DNA of 60,252 bases from CAYNWH01 sp964400885 (lineage in GTDB: Bacteria > Patescibacteriota > Patescibacteriia > CAIXNZ01), in NCBI GenBank assembly GCA_964400885.1, contig CAYNWH010000007.1, positions 1-60,252 on the forward strand, given 5' to 3'. Numbering within the stretch: position 1 is the first letter of the stretch; each line of letters opens with the position of its first letter. Below the pieces are notes generated by a model. The model ran no database searches. It saw nothing but the letters and a program-made list of their open reading frames with translations, and was not told the origin of the DNA. Positions 8,471 through 15,482 of the stretch are shown piece by piece. Position numbers and translations under genes: made by a program.

Positions 8471-9976
8471 TTATTTTCTATTTTTTGGTGTCACAAAAAA
8501 GCCTAAATATTTCCCAATCATCAACCGTGTCTGTGCATCAGCCGCTGGGATTGCCCCAAAAATAACCACATTTATCGGCAGTAATACCCATTGCAAAAAC
8601 ATTATCAGCCATTTAAATTTAGGATGCTGTTTAGGACGCGGGGGCAAAAGTCTAATGCTTAAAATAGCAGAAACTAAAATGCCTAGCATGCCTAAGGTCA
8701 TCAAATATTCCAAAACAAAAGGAGCATTCTGCGCAATAACTGTTGATTTAACTGCCGGACCAGCCACATAAAGAGGCAAACGTCCTAAAACAAAAAGCAA
8801 AATTGGTGCCGTGGCCCAGGAATACATGCCTTCCCCTAAATTCCAAATATATTTTATCCTGGTTTTAAAAGGTATCAAGTCTTTCTTCTTATTAAAATGG
8901 TAAAGCATATAAGGAAAATGTTCTACACCCCAGCCCCAGCGCCTTTGTTGTTTATATAAACTTTTGAATCCGTCCCAAATAGATTTTTCCGCAATAACTG
9001 TATCCATGGAAACCGGTATGTATAAAGGTGTAACTTCATAATCGCCGTTATAATGAATAAAACATTGCAAAAAAATGCGAGAATCATCAGTCACGATATC
9101 TTTTTCCCAAAAACCAACATCAACTAAAGCTTTAAAACTCATAGCGTGCGAAGAAAAAGTATAAAGCCGGTCAGGCCGCATTAATTCAGCCAAAAGCCAA
9201 AAAACCGTGGAAAAAGCAGTAATTCTCATGGGAGCAGGCGCTTCCCAAATATTATTGTTATATAAAACTGCTGGCTGAAATGAAGAACGCGTCGGATTAG
9301 GATGCGTAATATAACAGTGAGTTAAATAATCCATGTATTTAGGATGGACAGAGGTATCACAATCAAAATACGAAACAATAACTTTTTCATAAGGAATATT
9401 TAATTGGTCAATTAACTCTTTGCATTTCCAACCCACCCAATTAGCGTTAGCGCCTTTGCCTTTTAATTCTCCGACTAAGCCGTCTGGATGCAAGGTAGTC
9501 AAGAGCTTGAAAAATTTATTTTCATAATTTTGCTTAATCCGTGGTTCCACTGCTTCATAAACTTCTTTTTTCCTTTCTTCCCAGGAAATTGCCACAATAA
9601 TTTTATCAGCTGGATAGCCGCAGGCTAAAATACCATCTAAGGAAGTTTCTAATACTTCATAAGGTTCAGAATAAGTCGGCAAAATAAACAAATGATAATG
9701 ATCCTGCCAATTGGGTAAAGATTCTCTTTTGTTTTTCCAATCAACTTTTACCTCCTTATTAAACATATAAGCTGAAACAATATTATAAAAAACAAAATAA
9801 AAAAGCCGCAAAACCCAATACAAGGAAAATAAAATAATAAAATAAATAACCCAAAGCGGTTTAATAAAAGAAAAAACAATTGAACCAATAAAAGTAACCC
9901 AGATTGCTAAACCTGGGATTATTTCTCTGCGTCTGTATTTTTTCCGTTCTTTTTCAGTAAATTTATCTAAATGCAT
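8471..9976 (-). CDS. Processive family 2 glycosyltransferase, cellulose/hyaluronan-synthase-like
   Basis: The 501-residue membrane protein has two N-terminal helices (about 22-60), a catalytic cytoplasmic domain and about three C-terminal helices (about 375-485). Catalytic signatures are FDCDTSVHPKY (DxD), VTDDSRIFLQ (TED-like position) and KQQRRWGWG, the QxxRW motif of processive beta-glycosyltransferases. It therefore probably polymerises or transfers a sugar while exporting the product. No PilZ domain is visible. It completes a three-gene glycosyltransferase set next to the DUF4012 protein. Confidence 0.85.
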   Translation of the reverse strand: MHLDKFTEKERKKYRRREIIPGLAIWVTFIGSIVFSFIKPLWVIYFIILFSLYWVLRLFYFVFYNIVSAYMFNKEVKVDWKNKRESLPNWQDHYHLFILPTYSEPYEVLETSLDGILACGYPADKIIVAISWEERKKEVYEAVEPRIKQNYENKFFKLLTTLHPDGLVGELKGKGANANWVGWKCKELIDQLNIPYEKVIVSYFDCDTSVHPKYMDYLTHCYITHPNPTRSSFQPAVLYNNNIWEAPAPMRITAFSTVFWLLAELMRPDRLYTFSSHAMSFKALVDVGFWEKDIVTDDSRIFLQCFIHYNGDYEVTPLYIPVSMDTVIAEKSIWDGFKSLYKQQRRWGWGVEHFPYMLYHFNKKKDLIPFKTRIKYIWNLGEGMYSWATAPILLFVLGRLPLYVAGPAVKSTVIAQNAPFVLEYLMTLGMLGILVSAILSIRLLPPRPKQHPKFKWLIMFLQWVLLPINVVIFGAIPAADAQTRLMIGKYLGFFVTPKNRK

Positions 9977-10017
9977 AGACTCATACGAAATTACAAATCT
10001 TTTACAAATATACGAAT

Positions 10018-10070
10018 TATTTCCGCCGAGCTGTTATGGTGAGCTTAGTCGAACTATCAGCGAGGCAGCT
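10018..10070. repeat. TTCGAC/GCTCA-type hairpin element
   Basis: The gap between the processive glycosyltransferase and acylphosphatase contains GGTGAGCTTAGTCGAACTATC near 10038. This core is shared with the elements at 20472-20495 and 20511-20537 and, more distantly, with 21080-21098 inside pheS. Flanking bases (ATGGT / ACTAT) give a short stem. Confidence 0.6.
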
Positions 10071-10082
10071 TTAAAAAATTAT

Positions 10083-10361
10083 TTAAATTATTACAAATTG
10101 CCTAAATTCCCCTTCAAAGGGCAGCCATTTTACTTCTACTTTTGCCACTTGGGCAGTTTTGGAGCCTTCATAACACCAAGCAATGAATTTTTCCAAATCC
10201 TCTTTTTTGCCTTCAGCCAGACATTCTACTATGCCATCAGCAGTATTTTTAACCCAACCAGTTAAACCCAGCTCTTGAGCTTTATCTTGAGCTCTGGCAC
10301 GATAAAAAACGCCCTGGACACGGCCGTAAATTTTAAGTTCAGCTCGAGCATTTTCCTCCAT
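10083..10361 (-). CDS. acyP: Acylphosphatase
   Basis: This is a 92-residue protein of the usual acylphosphatase length. The phosphate-binding loop is GRVQGVFYR (residues 13-21, catalytic Arg21) and the second signature is GWVKNTADGIVEC with catalytic Asn39. The enzyme hydrolyses carboxyl-phosphate bonds such as acetyl phosphate in the cytoplasm. The ATG lacks an SD. It stands alone between a glycosyltransferase and dapB. Confidence 0.93.
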   Translation of the reverse strand: MEENARAELKIYGRVQGVFYRARAQDKAQELGLTGWVKNTADGIVECLAEGKKEDLEKFIAWCYEGSKTAQVAKVEVKWLPFEGEFRQFVII

Positions 10362-10446
10362 AAATTACTTAAATTAAATTACTTTAAATTTATCATTTTT
10401 AAGTCTAAAAATCAAGTTAATGCCGTATTTTCTTGTTTAAAATTAG

Positions 10447-10479
10447 CAAAAAAATCGGCCGGAGATTATCCAGCCGATT
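10447..10479 (-). terminator. Intrinsic terminator after dapB
   Basis: On the minus strand AATCGGC and GCCGATT pair around a 13-base loop and are followed by a run of T. The stem starts only a few bases after the dapB stop. Confidence 0.88.
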
Positions 10480-10485
10480 GCATTT

Positions 10486-11238
10486 TTAAAATTCTTCAAG
10501 ATCCAGCACGTCTTTCATGGACCAAAGGCCAGGGGTCTCGTCATTAATCCATTTTACTGCTTTGAGCGCACCCAGGGCAAAGATCTTGCGGGAAAGTGCC
10601 CGATGTTTGATCTCGACCACTTCATCATGACCGAGAAAATAAATCGTGTGCTCTCCAGGCACTGTGCCTCCGCGAATGGCATGCACCACTACCTCGGTGA
10701 TGGGCCGCTTATCGCTTTTGCCTTTGGCCCGGCCGAAAACGATTTCCCCTCCTTTGGCTTCAACCAATGTCTGGGCGAAAAGAATAGCTGTGCCAGAAGG
10801 AGAATCTTTTTTCTTGTCATGATGGATTTCCACGATTTCCACTGCAAAACCTTCAAGTACTTCAGCAATTTTAGGCAGCAAAGCATCAATCAAGTTCACT
10901 CCCAGGCTCATGTTGGACGCCCAGACAATGGGCACATCGTCTGAAAGCTTTTCCAGTTCTTCTTGCTGGGCAGGGCTTAAGCCTGTTGTCCCAGTCACCA
11001 GAGGAACCCTATGTTGCGCGCACCAGCGCGCTGATTCCAGAGTAGCTTCGGGATTAGTGAAGTTGATTACCACATCGATTTCGGCACTATCTAATCCATT
11101 AATTGATTTTTTTTCATGAAGACCTTCATTAATTAAAGGATCTACTTCATAAGTTATATGGACTTCATCTTCTTGCTCGATAATTTCTGCAATTGTCCTG
11201 CCCATTTTGCCCAGGGCTCCGACCAGACATACTAACAT
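10486..11238 (-). CDS. dapB: 4-hydroxy-tetrahydrodipicolinate reductase
   Basis: DapB (250 aa) catalyses the NAD(P)H-dependent step towards diaminopimelate, used in peptidoglycan and lysine. The Rossmann motif is GALGKMG (residues 7-13). GTTG (83-86) and the catalytic block EIHHDKKKDSPSGTA (137-151; His139/140, Lys144) are intact. The start is set by a strong SD (AGGAGG) ahead of the ATG at 11238. Codon use is visibly more G/C-rich than in neighbours such as mreB. No other dap gene is in the window. It lies 25 bp after a small unknown gene and probably shares its promoter at 11597-11625. Confidence 0.93.
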   Translation of the reverse strand: MLVCLVGALGKMGRTIAEIIEQEDEVHITYEVDPLINEGLHEKKSINGLDSAEIDVVINFTNPEATLESARWCAQHRVPLVTGTTGLSPAQQEELEKLSDDVPIVWASNMSLGVNLIDALLPKIAEVLEGFAVEIVEIHHDKKKDSPSGTAILFAQTLVEAKGGEIVFGRAKGKSDKRPITEVVVHAIRGGTVPGEHTIYFLGHDEVVEIKHRALSRKIFALGALKAVKWINDETPGLWSMKDVLDLEEF

Positions 11239-11263
11239 TTTCGTTTCCTCCTCTTTCTCAAGA

Positions 11264-11560
11264 TTATTTTTGTTCTAACCTTGTCACTAAACCATTGGCT
11301 AGAGTGCAAAGCCAGGAATTCCAACGATCATCGCTGCTGCTTGTTGTTTGACCGATTAAAACATGATAAACATTGAAAAGTAATTCTGGCCTGATTTCAG
11401 CCGGAGAATTATTATAAAGATCAGTGATTTTACTGGTCACTTCAGCGGTGCTTATTTCGTCTCCCTGACGAGAAGTATAATTATCACGAACTATTCTTGA
11501 AAATTCCTTAATTAAATTTTTAAATTGCTTCACCAAATCAGTCGATTTCTCCTCTGTCAT
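11264..11560 (-). CDS. Small hypothetical protein (98 aa)
   Basis: I do not recognise this protein. It is a soluble, mostly helical, acidic 98-residue chain starting MTEEKSTDLVKQFKNLIKEF with no signal peptide or membrane helix. It is supported as a gene by a strong SD (AAAGGAGG, then ATG), a consensus promoter 40-65 bp upstream, and tight spacing to dapB. It may be the first gene of a two-gene transcript with dapB. Confidence 0.7.
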   Translation of the reverse strand: MTEEKSTDLVKQFKNLIKEFSRIVRDNYTSRQGDEISTAEVTSKITDLYNNSPAEIRPELLFNVYHVLIGQTTSSSDDRWNSWLCTLANGLVTRLEQK

Positions 11561-11596
11561 GCCTGCCTCCTTTATTCATTTTTCAAAGATTAATTC

Positions 11597-11625
11597 AACT
11601 TAACAGAACCTTGTTAAATTGTCAA
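11597..11625 (-). promoter_or_regulatory. Consensus promoter for orf98-dapB
   Basis: On the minus strand TTGACA is at 11625-11620 and TAAGTT at 11602-11597, with a 17-base spacer. It lies just upstream of the SD of the 98-residue gene. Confidence 0.75.
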
Positions 11626-11650
11626 TTCAATATTTGTATATTAGTAGAAG

Positions 11651-11668
11651 ATTTGTAGATTCGTATCA
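11651..11668. repeat. 18-bp repeat ATTTGTAGATTCGTATCA, copy 1
   Basis: The same 18 bases occur exactly at 38844-38861. Both copies lie a few bases beyond the T-tract side of an intrinsic terminator of an SD-type gene. Confidence 0.75.
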
Positions 11669-11671
11669 GAA

Positions 11672-11702
11672 ATAAAAAAGAACGAGGATTTCTCCTCGCT
11701 CT
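11672..11702 (-). terminator. Intrinsic terminator after the beta-barrel gene
   Basis: On the minus strand GAGCGAGGA and TCCTCGTTC form a nine-pair stem closed by a GAAA loop, followed by six T. Confidence 0.93.
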
Positions 11703-11718
11703 GAAAATGTTCAACTGA

Positions 11719-12324
11719 TCAGAAGTTGTAGATCAAAGTTGCTTTATACACGTTGGAGTCCATGGCTGATTCGCCATAAGGCTCAAACGCATAATAGTAG
11801 TTGAGTTTGAGGCTCAACTTGTCATTGAAGGGGATGTTGATTGCCGGTCCCACTTGGTAGGATCGCGAACCTTCATCTACTTTGTCCAAATAATGAAAAT
11901 TACGGGCATCGATTCCCACTCGCGTAAATCCCAAAGGATAACTTAACGAATGGTAAGAAAACAGCATGTTAAATCCGGCATAATAATAGACGCCGTTGGC
12001 GAAAACCCAGTCGCCGGATTTGAACACCGGATCAATACCCATAAACCAACCGCGGTTCTGCTCCGCATCTTCAAACCCGTAACCAACATAGCCGCTCAGG
12101 TTGAAACGCTCATTGAACTTATAGTTCAAGCCCAATGAAGTGTAAGGCGCATGACTGCTCATCAGGTTGATGAAACACATGTTGGCCTGCAGATTGACTC
12201 GCGCGCCCAGACTGCGGCTGGCATTGAGCGAAACGCCCATCTGCGGTTGGTCTTCAACAGCCAACGCTGCCGAGGCAGCGAAAAGGGCCACAATGGCCAC
12301 GATTGCGAACATGATCTTTTTCAT
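11719..12324 (-). CDS. Predicted outer-membrane-type beta-barrel protein with signal peptide
   Basis: I choose the ATG at 12324, giving 201 residues. It is preceded by AGGGGAAAG and opens a clean signal peptide (MKKIMFAIVAIVALF, cleavage near ALA-V). The mature chain alternates polar and hydrophobic residues in 8-10 predicted strands such as TSLGLNYKFNERFNLSGYVGYG and LSLKLNYYYAF. It ends KATLIYNF, with the terminal Phe typical of outer-membrane barrels recognised by BamA. An upstream ATG at 12441 would add 39 residues without a plausible signal. Such a protein is unexpected in a monoderm lineage. The gene is probably co-transcribed with the 13.7 kb gene and ends at a strong terminator. The barrel prediction is by eye. 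Confidence 0.7.
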   Translation of the reverse strand: MKKIMFAIVAIVALFAASAALAVEDQPQMGVSLNASRSLGARVNLQANMCFINLMSSHAPYTSLGLNYKFNERFNLSGYVGYGFEDAEQNRGWFMGIDPVFKSGDWVFANGVYYYAGFNMLFSYHSLSYPLGFTRVGIDARNFHYLDKVDEGSRSYQVGPAINIPFNDKLSLKLNYYYAFEPYGESAMDSNVYKATLIYNF

Positions 12325-13726
12325 TGATCTTTCCCCTTTCACGGGGAAACTGGTGTTCCCCGCTTGTTTGGTTGAGTGGCTTTTCTTCGCAGAAAAACGC
12401 GCCGCCAAACAAGCGAGCAATGGGAACGTGATCAATGTCAAAGATTAACAAAGGCAATTTCAGCCTTAACTTTTCCATGAATCTAAAGATCTGGTCAAAG
12501 ACCGGCTGTAAATCCATGGGTTTGGGCAAAACTGCCTGCCAAGTTTGCTGGTGCTGGTCAGGTTGCGGCGGATCAGGCCCATCAAGCTGATGCTGTGAAA
12601 CTTGCTGCATTTGAACGATCTGGGTCTGACCGCAAAAATGATGATCAACTTTTTTGCTGCACTGCGCGGCAAAAACAATGGCTGGCTGCAAAACAATGCC
12701 TAAAACTAAAGACAAGTAAGCAGCAGCCAAAGATCTGCGTATGGCGTTCGGGTAGATTTCCAACTCAGAGATTGACTGAATCGCCTTCGCAAAGTTTTTA
12801 ACTGGCGCCTTGGCTCTAGCTCGCAGAATTACTTCTTCGCGAGCTGAAAGCTGATAGCCTATTGGCTTATAGCGCAAAAACTCTGCTTTCAAACTATTAA
12901 AGCGCAGCATCTCTGCCGTTGTTTCATAGAAGGGGTACTTCAGGCAAAAAAACGGCCAAAACGCCACTCGGTTGATAAATCTCCACGGACAGAGCAACAG
13001 CTCATCCCGCAAAGATAAATTACCAGGCAAATCCTCGTAAGCATCGTAAAAACGATCAGTATTATGGATATGCCTTTGCACCTTTACCTTGGCTGTTTTT
13101 CTTTCCTGAAAACGAATCAGGTAGATAAAGAACCAGAACCCCATGAACATCAGGTAAGTCCTGACCAGCCAGATAAAAATCGAGCAGTAAGGGATTTGAA
13201 TTTTCTCGGATGGCCGATAATATTCGCCTCGCCTCAGGCTAATTTTTTTCTGAATACTGGTTATGTAAGAGAGCTCTTCTTCAGTAGGCTCTTTTTTGCC
13301 ATTCAAAATGCCTTTTCGGTCTCGCAGGCGAACAAATTGTTCTAGCGGAGATAAGACTCCAGCTGAGGTTAAATGAAGATGGTACTCATCTTCTATAACC
13401 ATTAATTGGTCAAAGTCCTGGAAATAATCATAGACTGAATAGTCATCCCCCTTAGCCTCGGCTTGCTGAAGCAGCTTTTTTATTTCCACTTCAGCCGCTT
13501 TTCTTCTGGCAGTCCAATCTTCTAATTCGGCCTGTTTATAAGCAGGTGGCGGCCTATCCCAGTTGTCCAGCTTGGCATTGTGAGAATACTTAGCCGCACT
13601 ATTATTGCCAGCATCTTTAAGAAAAAGAAAAGCATCAAGTCCGCCAATGCAGACAAAGAGCAAGATGGCTAGGAAAATTTTTGGCACTAGGCCATATTTT
13701 TCCAGCCAAAGCGATCGCTTAAACAT
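12254..13726 (-). CDS. Hypothetical membrane protein (490 aa), C-terminus uncertain
   Basis: I do not recognise this protein. It has an N-terminal transmembrane helix (about 13-35), a charged helical region, a second hydrophobic segment (about 180-205, YCSIFIWLVRTYLMFMGFWFF) and a third near 336-356 ending IVFAAQC. The start is set by AAGGAGG ahead of the ATG at 13726 and a consensus promoter at 13799-13827. The last 130 residues look unlike the rest (Gln/Pro/His-rich) and the frame overlaps the beta-barrel gene by 71 bp, crossing a large hairpin at 12360-12418. A frameshift near 12470-12700 or an earlier true stop is possible; another frame stops at 12438-12440. Confidence 0.6.
   Translation of the reverse strand: MFKRSLWLEKYGLVPKIFLAILLFVCIGGLDAFLFLKDAGNNSAAKYSHNAKLDNWDRPPPAYKQAELEDWTARRKAAEVEIKKLLQQAEAKGDDYSVYDYFQDFDQLMVIEDEYHLHLTSAGVLSPLEQFVRLRDRKGILNGKKEPTEEELSYITSIQKKISLRRGEYYRPSEKIQIPYCSIFIWLVRTYLMFMGFWFFIYLIRFQERKTAKVKVQRHIHNTDRFYDAYEDLPGNLSLRDELLLCPWRFINRVAFWPFFCLKYPFYETTAEMLRFNSLKAEFLRYKPIGYQLSAREEVILRARAKAPVKNFAKAIQSISELEIYPNAIRRSLAAAYLSLVLGIVLQPAIVFAAQCSKKVDHHFCGQTQIVQMQQVSQHQLDGPDPPQPDQHQQTWQAVLPKPMDLQPVFDQIFRFMEKLRLKLPLLIFDIDHVPIARLFGGAFFCEEKPLNQTSGEHQFPRERGKINEKDHVRNRGHCGPFRCLGSVGC
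12360..12418. other. Large two-tier inverted repeat upstream of the beta-barrel gene
   Basis: CGCTTGTTTGG and CCAAACAAGCG form an 11-pair outer stem. Inside it TTTTCT-TCGC-AGAAAA makes a second hairpin. It lies 36-95 bases before the beta-barrel ATG and could be a structured leader, an mRNA stabiliser or a processing site between the two genes. Confidence 0.55.
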
Positions 13727-13798
13727 GGCCTGTACCTCCTTCCCTTTGGGTTGGTTGTTTGTTATTTTAAATTAAAATGTCAAAGTTCACGATATTAA

Positions 13799-13827
13799 AT
13801 AATAGCAAGAATTTCTAATTTTGTCAA
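13799..13827 (-). promoter_or_regulatory. Consensus promoter for the 490-aa gene and beta-barrel gene
   Basis: On the minus strand TTGACA (13827-13822), a 17-base spacer ending TGC (extended -10) and TATTAT (13804-13799). It directly follows the terminator of the MBL gene. Confidence 0.8.
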
Positions 13828-13830
13828 TTT

Positions 13831-13856
13831 TAAAAGCCCCACAATGTGAGGCTTGT
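13831..13856 (-). terminator. Intrinsic terminator after the MBL hydrolase gene
   Basis: On the minus strand AAGCCTCAC and GTGGGGCTT pair over nine positions around ATT, followed by TTTT. Confidence 0.85.
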
Positions 13857-13865
13857 TTGAAAGTC

Positions 13866-13878
13866 GGGGGATTGATCA
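13866..13878. repeat. Inverted repeat GGGGGATTGATCA, left copy
   Basis: The reverse complement occurs exactly at 14957-14969, so the pair brackets the MBL gene (about 1.1 kb apart). Confidence 0.7.
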
Positions 13879-13922
13879 CTAGTTTAGGGGGCTAGTTGCC
13901 ATCCAGCGTTAAGGTTGTTGGG

Positions 13923-14906
13923 TTAAACCTCGACCGTCTGGTAATCCTGGCAGGAAAAAATGGCGCCGGCCGACAAAGCAGGCTTCTCTTTGGGATTGCC
14001 CTTGAGAAATTCCTGCAAAGCAGCCTTGCCTTCCTCCAGAATCGCCTGGACCGCTGAGTCTGTGGAAAGAGGATCATGGTGTGTCAGACCCAGCTTTTTG
14101 ACTCCGGCCTCTAGGGCAACCCGCACACAGTTGGCAGCCGTACCGTGCCCAAACCCTGCAGTTTGGGTCACATACTTCTGCTCCGGATACTGGCTGTCCA
14201 TGGCCAAAAAGTCAGCGGCTCTGAGAAAAACCTTCATGGCATTCGGAGTCGCATAAAGGTTCTCGTTGTCCGTAAGGAAAACGAAAACCTTGCCAGTCGG
14301 ACCTTCCTCAAAGCGATACGAGATTGTCATCTCCGGATGAGAGCTCCGCATCATCTTAATGACCAGGCATTCGCTCTTCGGGTATTTTTCGCCTTGCCTG
14401 CCAATCGGCAGAGGCTTCCCATCGAAACGCTCGAACTGATCCAAAGTCATCTTCTTGATGCCGCCCTTCGGGTGGATGATGATGACCTGGGGGCTCGGGT
14501 GCTCGATGCGGTGGCAAGTGAAATGGCTGCCCACTTCACTGAAGTCCACCGGAAAGAACGGCCTGCGCATGGATGCCTCAAGCATCTCTTTCGGTCCGAC
14601 ACCATCGTCAACTGGCCCATAGCAAGCGATCGGAATCGTCTTGATAAAGGCAATTGGCGCCAGCGGCAGACCCTGCGTGTGGTCCCAATGGTAATGCGTA
14701 AAAAAGACGGCTACGGATTTGACTTGGTTTTTTAGCGCGTCCATGGCCAGCGGCACAATGCCACTGCCCGCATCCACCACCAGCCACATGCCCTGAGGCA
14801 GACAGTCGCTCTCGATCCGCAGACATGTTGTGTTTCCGCCTGTGGCCACACTCGCTTTGTTCGCGATAGGCACAGACCCCCTTGTTCCGTAAAAGGTTAC
14901 TTTCAT
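13923..14906 (-). CDS. MBL-fold metallo-hydrolase
   Basis: This 327-residue protein has the metallo-beta-lactamase motif HYHWDH at 71-76 (His71, His73, Asp75, His76) and later metal ligands in MTISYRF.., LTDNEN and LTHHDPLS. The N-terminal MKVTFYGTRGSVPI and the HWDHTQG form resemble PhnP/RNase Z-like phosphodiesterases rather than beta-lactamases; the substrate is unknown. The start is fixed by AAAGGAGA 5 bases before ATG. The gene is markedly G/C-rich compared with its neighbours. It contains a repeat-derived PIGRQGE segment near residue 165 and is flanked by a 13-bp inverted repeat, which suggests transfer as a unit. Confidence 0.85.
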   Translation of the reverse strand: MKVTFYGTRGSVPIANKASVATGGNTTCLRIESDCLPQGMWLVVDAGSGIVPLAMDALKNQVKSVAVFFTHYHWDHTQGLPLAPIAFIKTIPIACYGPVDDGVGPKEMLEASMRRPFFPVDFSEVGSHFTCHRIEHPSPQVIIIHPKGGIKKMTLDQFERFDGKPLPIGRQGEKYPKSECLVIKMMRSSHPEMTISYRFEEGPTGKVFVFLTDNENLYATPNAMKVFLRAADFLAMDSQYPEQKYVTQTAGFGHGTAANCVRVALEAGVKKLGLTHHDPLSTDSAVQAILEEGKAALQEFLKGNPKEKPALSAGAIFSCQDYQTVEV

Positions 14907-14956
14907 GAGAATCTCCTTTCTCGTCTCACGGATGGTCTAGCTTAGCCCAATTTAAA

Positions 14957-14969
14957 TGATCAATCCCCC
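14957..14969. repeat. Inverted repeat TGATCAATCCCCC, right copy
   Basis: Reverse complement of 13866-13878. It lies between the MBL gene and its -10 element. Confidence 0.7.
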
Positions 14970-14976
14970 CAGTCCA

Positions 14977-15005
14977 GTTATACACTTAAAAATCAATTTT
15001 GTCAA
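14977..15005 (-). promoter_or_regulatory. Consensus promoter for the MBL hydrolase
   Basis: On the minus strand TTGACA (15005-15000), 17-base spacer, TATAAC (14982-14977). The initiation point falls next to the right-hand inverted repeat. Confidence 0.8.
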
Positions 15006-15006
15006 T

Positions 15007-15032
15007 AAAAAAATACCTCCTTAAAGGTATTC
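15007..15032 (-). terminator. Intrinsic terminator downstream of the 98-aa membrane protein gene
   Basis: On the minus strand AATACCT and AGGTATT pair around TTAAGG, followed by a run of T. It ends transcription arriving from 15134. Confidence 0.75.
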
Positions 15033-15035
15033 AAA

Positions 15036-15133
15036 TCACAAATGACTAATGACAAATGACTAATGACCAATTACTAACCTTCGTTGGCCGAAGCCAACTT
15101 CGGTTGGCGAAGGCCAATGACTAATAACTAATA
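15036..15133. repeat. TAATGACTAAT repeats with an embedded palindrome
   Basis: Copies of AATGACTAATGACAAATGAC flank a GC-rich palindromic unit (CCTTCGTTGGCCGAAG and its imperfect inverse) at about 15079-15117. No coding potential is seen. Confidence 0.7.
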
Positions 15134-15430
15134 CTATTTTTTCTTTTTCCCAGTTTTCTTTTCCACTTTCCTGGTTTTAATAAAGTCAGCTACATTAACA
15201 GCTGTCTCTACTAATAATTTCATATAGCTAGAAGTATGCTCTAATTTTTCTTTTAAAATAATAATTAAACCTTCCACTAAATCAATGGTTTTTCTAAAAT
15301 CAGCAATTATTTTTCTAAACTCTTTCAAAATCATGGCTAAATAATAGATTGCCCAGGCCATGAAAATTGCCAGCCATAAAATTGCAAAGGCTAAAACAAT
15401 ATTGATAATATCTTTACTTGATACAAACAT
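15134..15430 (-). CDS. Small single-pass membrane protein (98 aa)
   Basis: One transmembrane helix (about 8-34) is followed by a basic amphipathic or coiled-coil region (LKEFRKIIADFRKTIDLVEGL) and a Lys-rich tail ending KKTGKKKK. The layout resembles DUF948-type membrane proteins, but the match is only by shape. It is bounded on both sides by TAATGACTAAT repeats, with a terminator at 15007-15032. There is no SD. Function unknown. Confidence 0.65.
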   Translation of the reverse strand: MFVSSKDIINIVLAFAILWLAIFMAWAIYYLAMILKEFRKIIADFRKTIDLVEGLIIILKEKLEHTSSYMKLLVETAVNVADFIKTRKVEKKTGKKKK

Positions 15431-15482
15431 ATAACCAATGACTAATTACTAATAACTAATTACTTAATTAATTATACCACAA

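Noticed and set aside
12167..12801. Plus-strand ORFs opposite the barrel and 490-aa genes
   Set aside because: No SD, no promoter and Cys/Ser-rich composition typical of antisense frames.
14145..14735. 196-codon plus-strand ORF
   Set aside because: It lies entirely antisense to the MBL hydrolase, which has intact catalytic motifs, promoter and SD; long antisense frames are expected in a G/C-rich gene.
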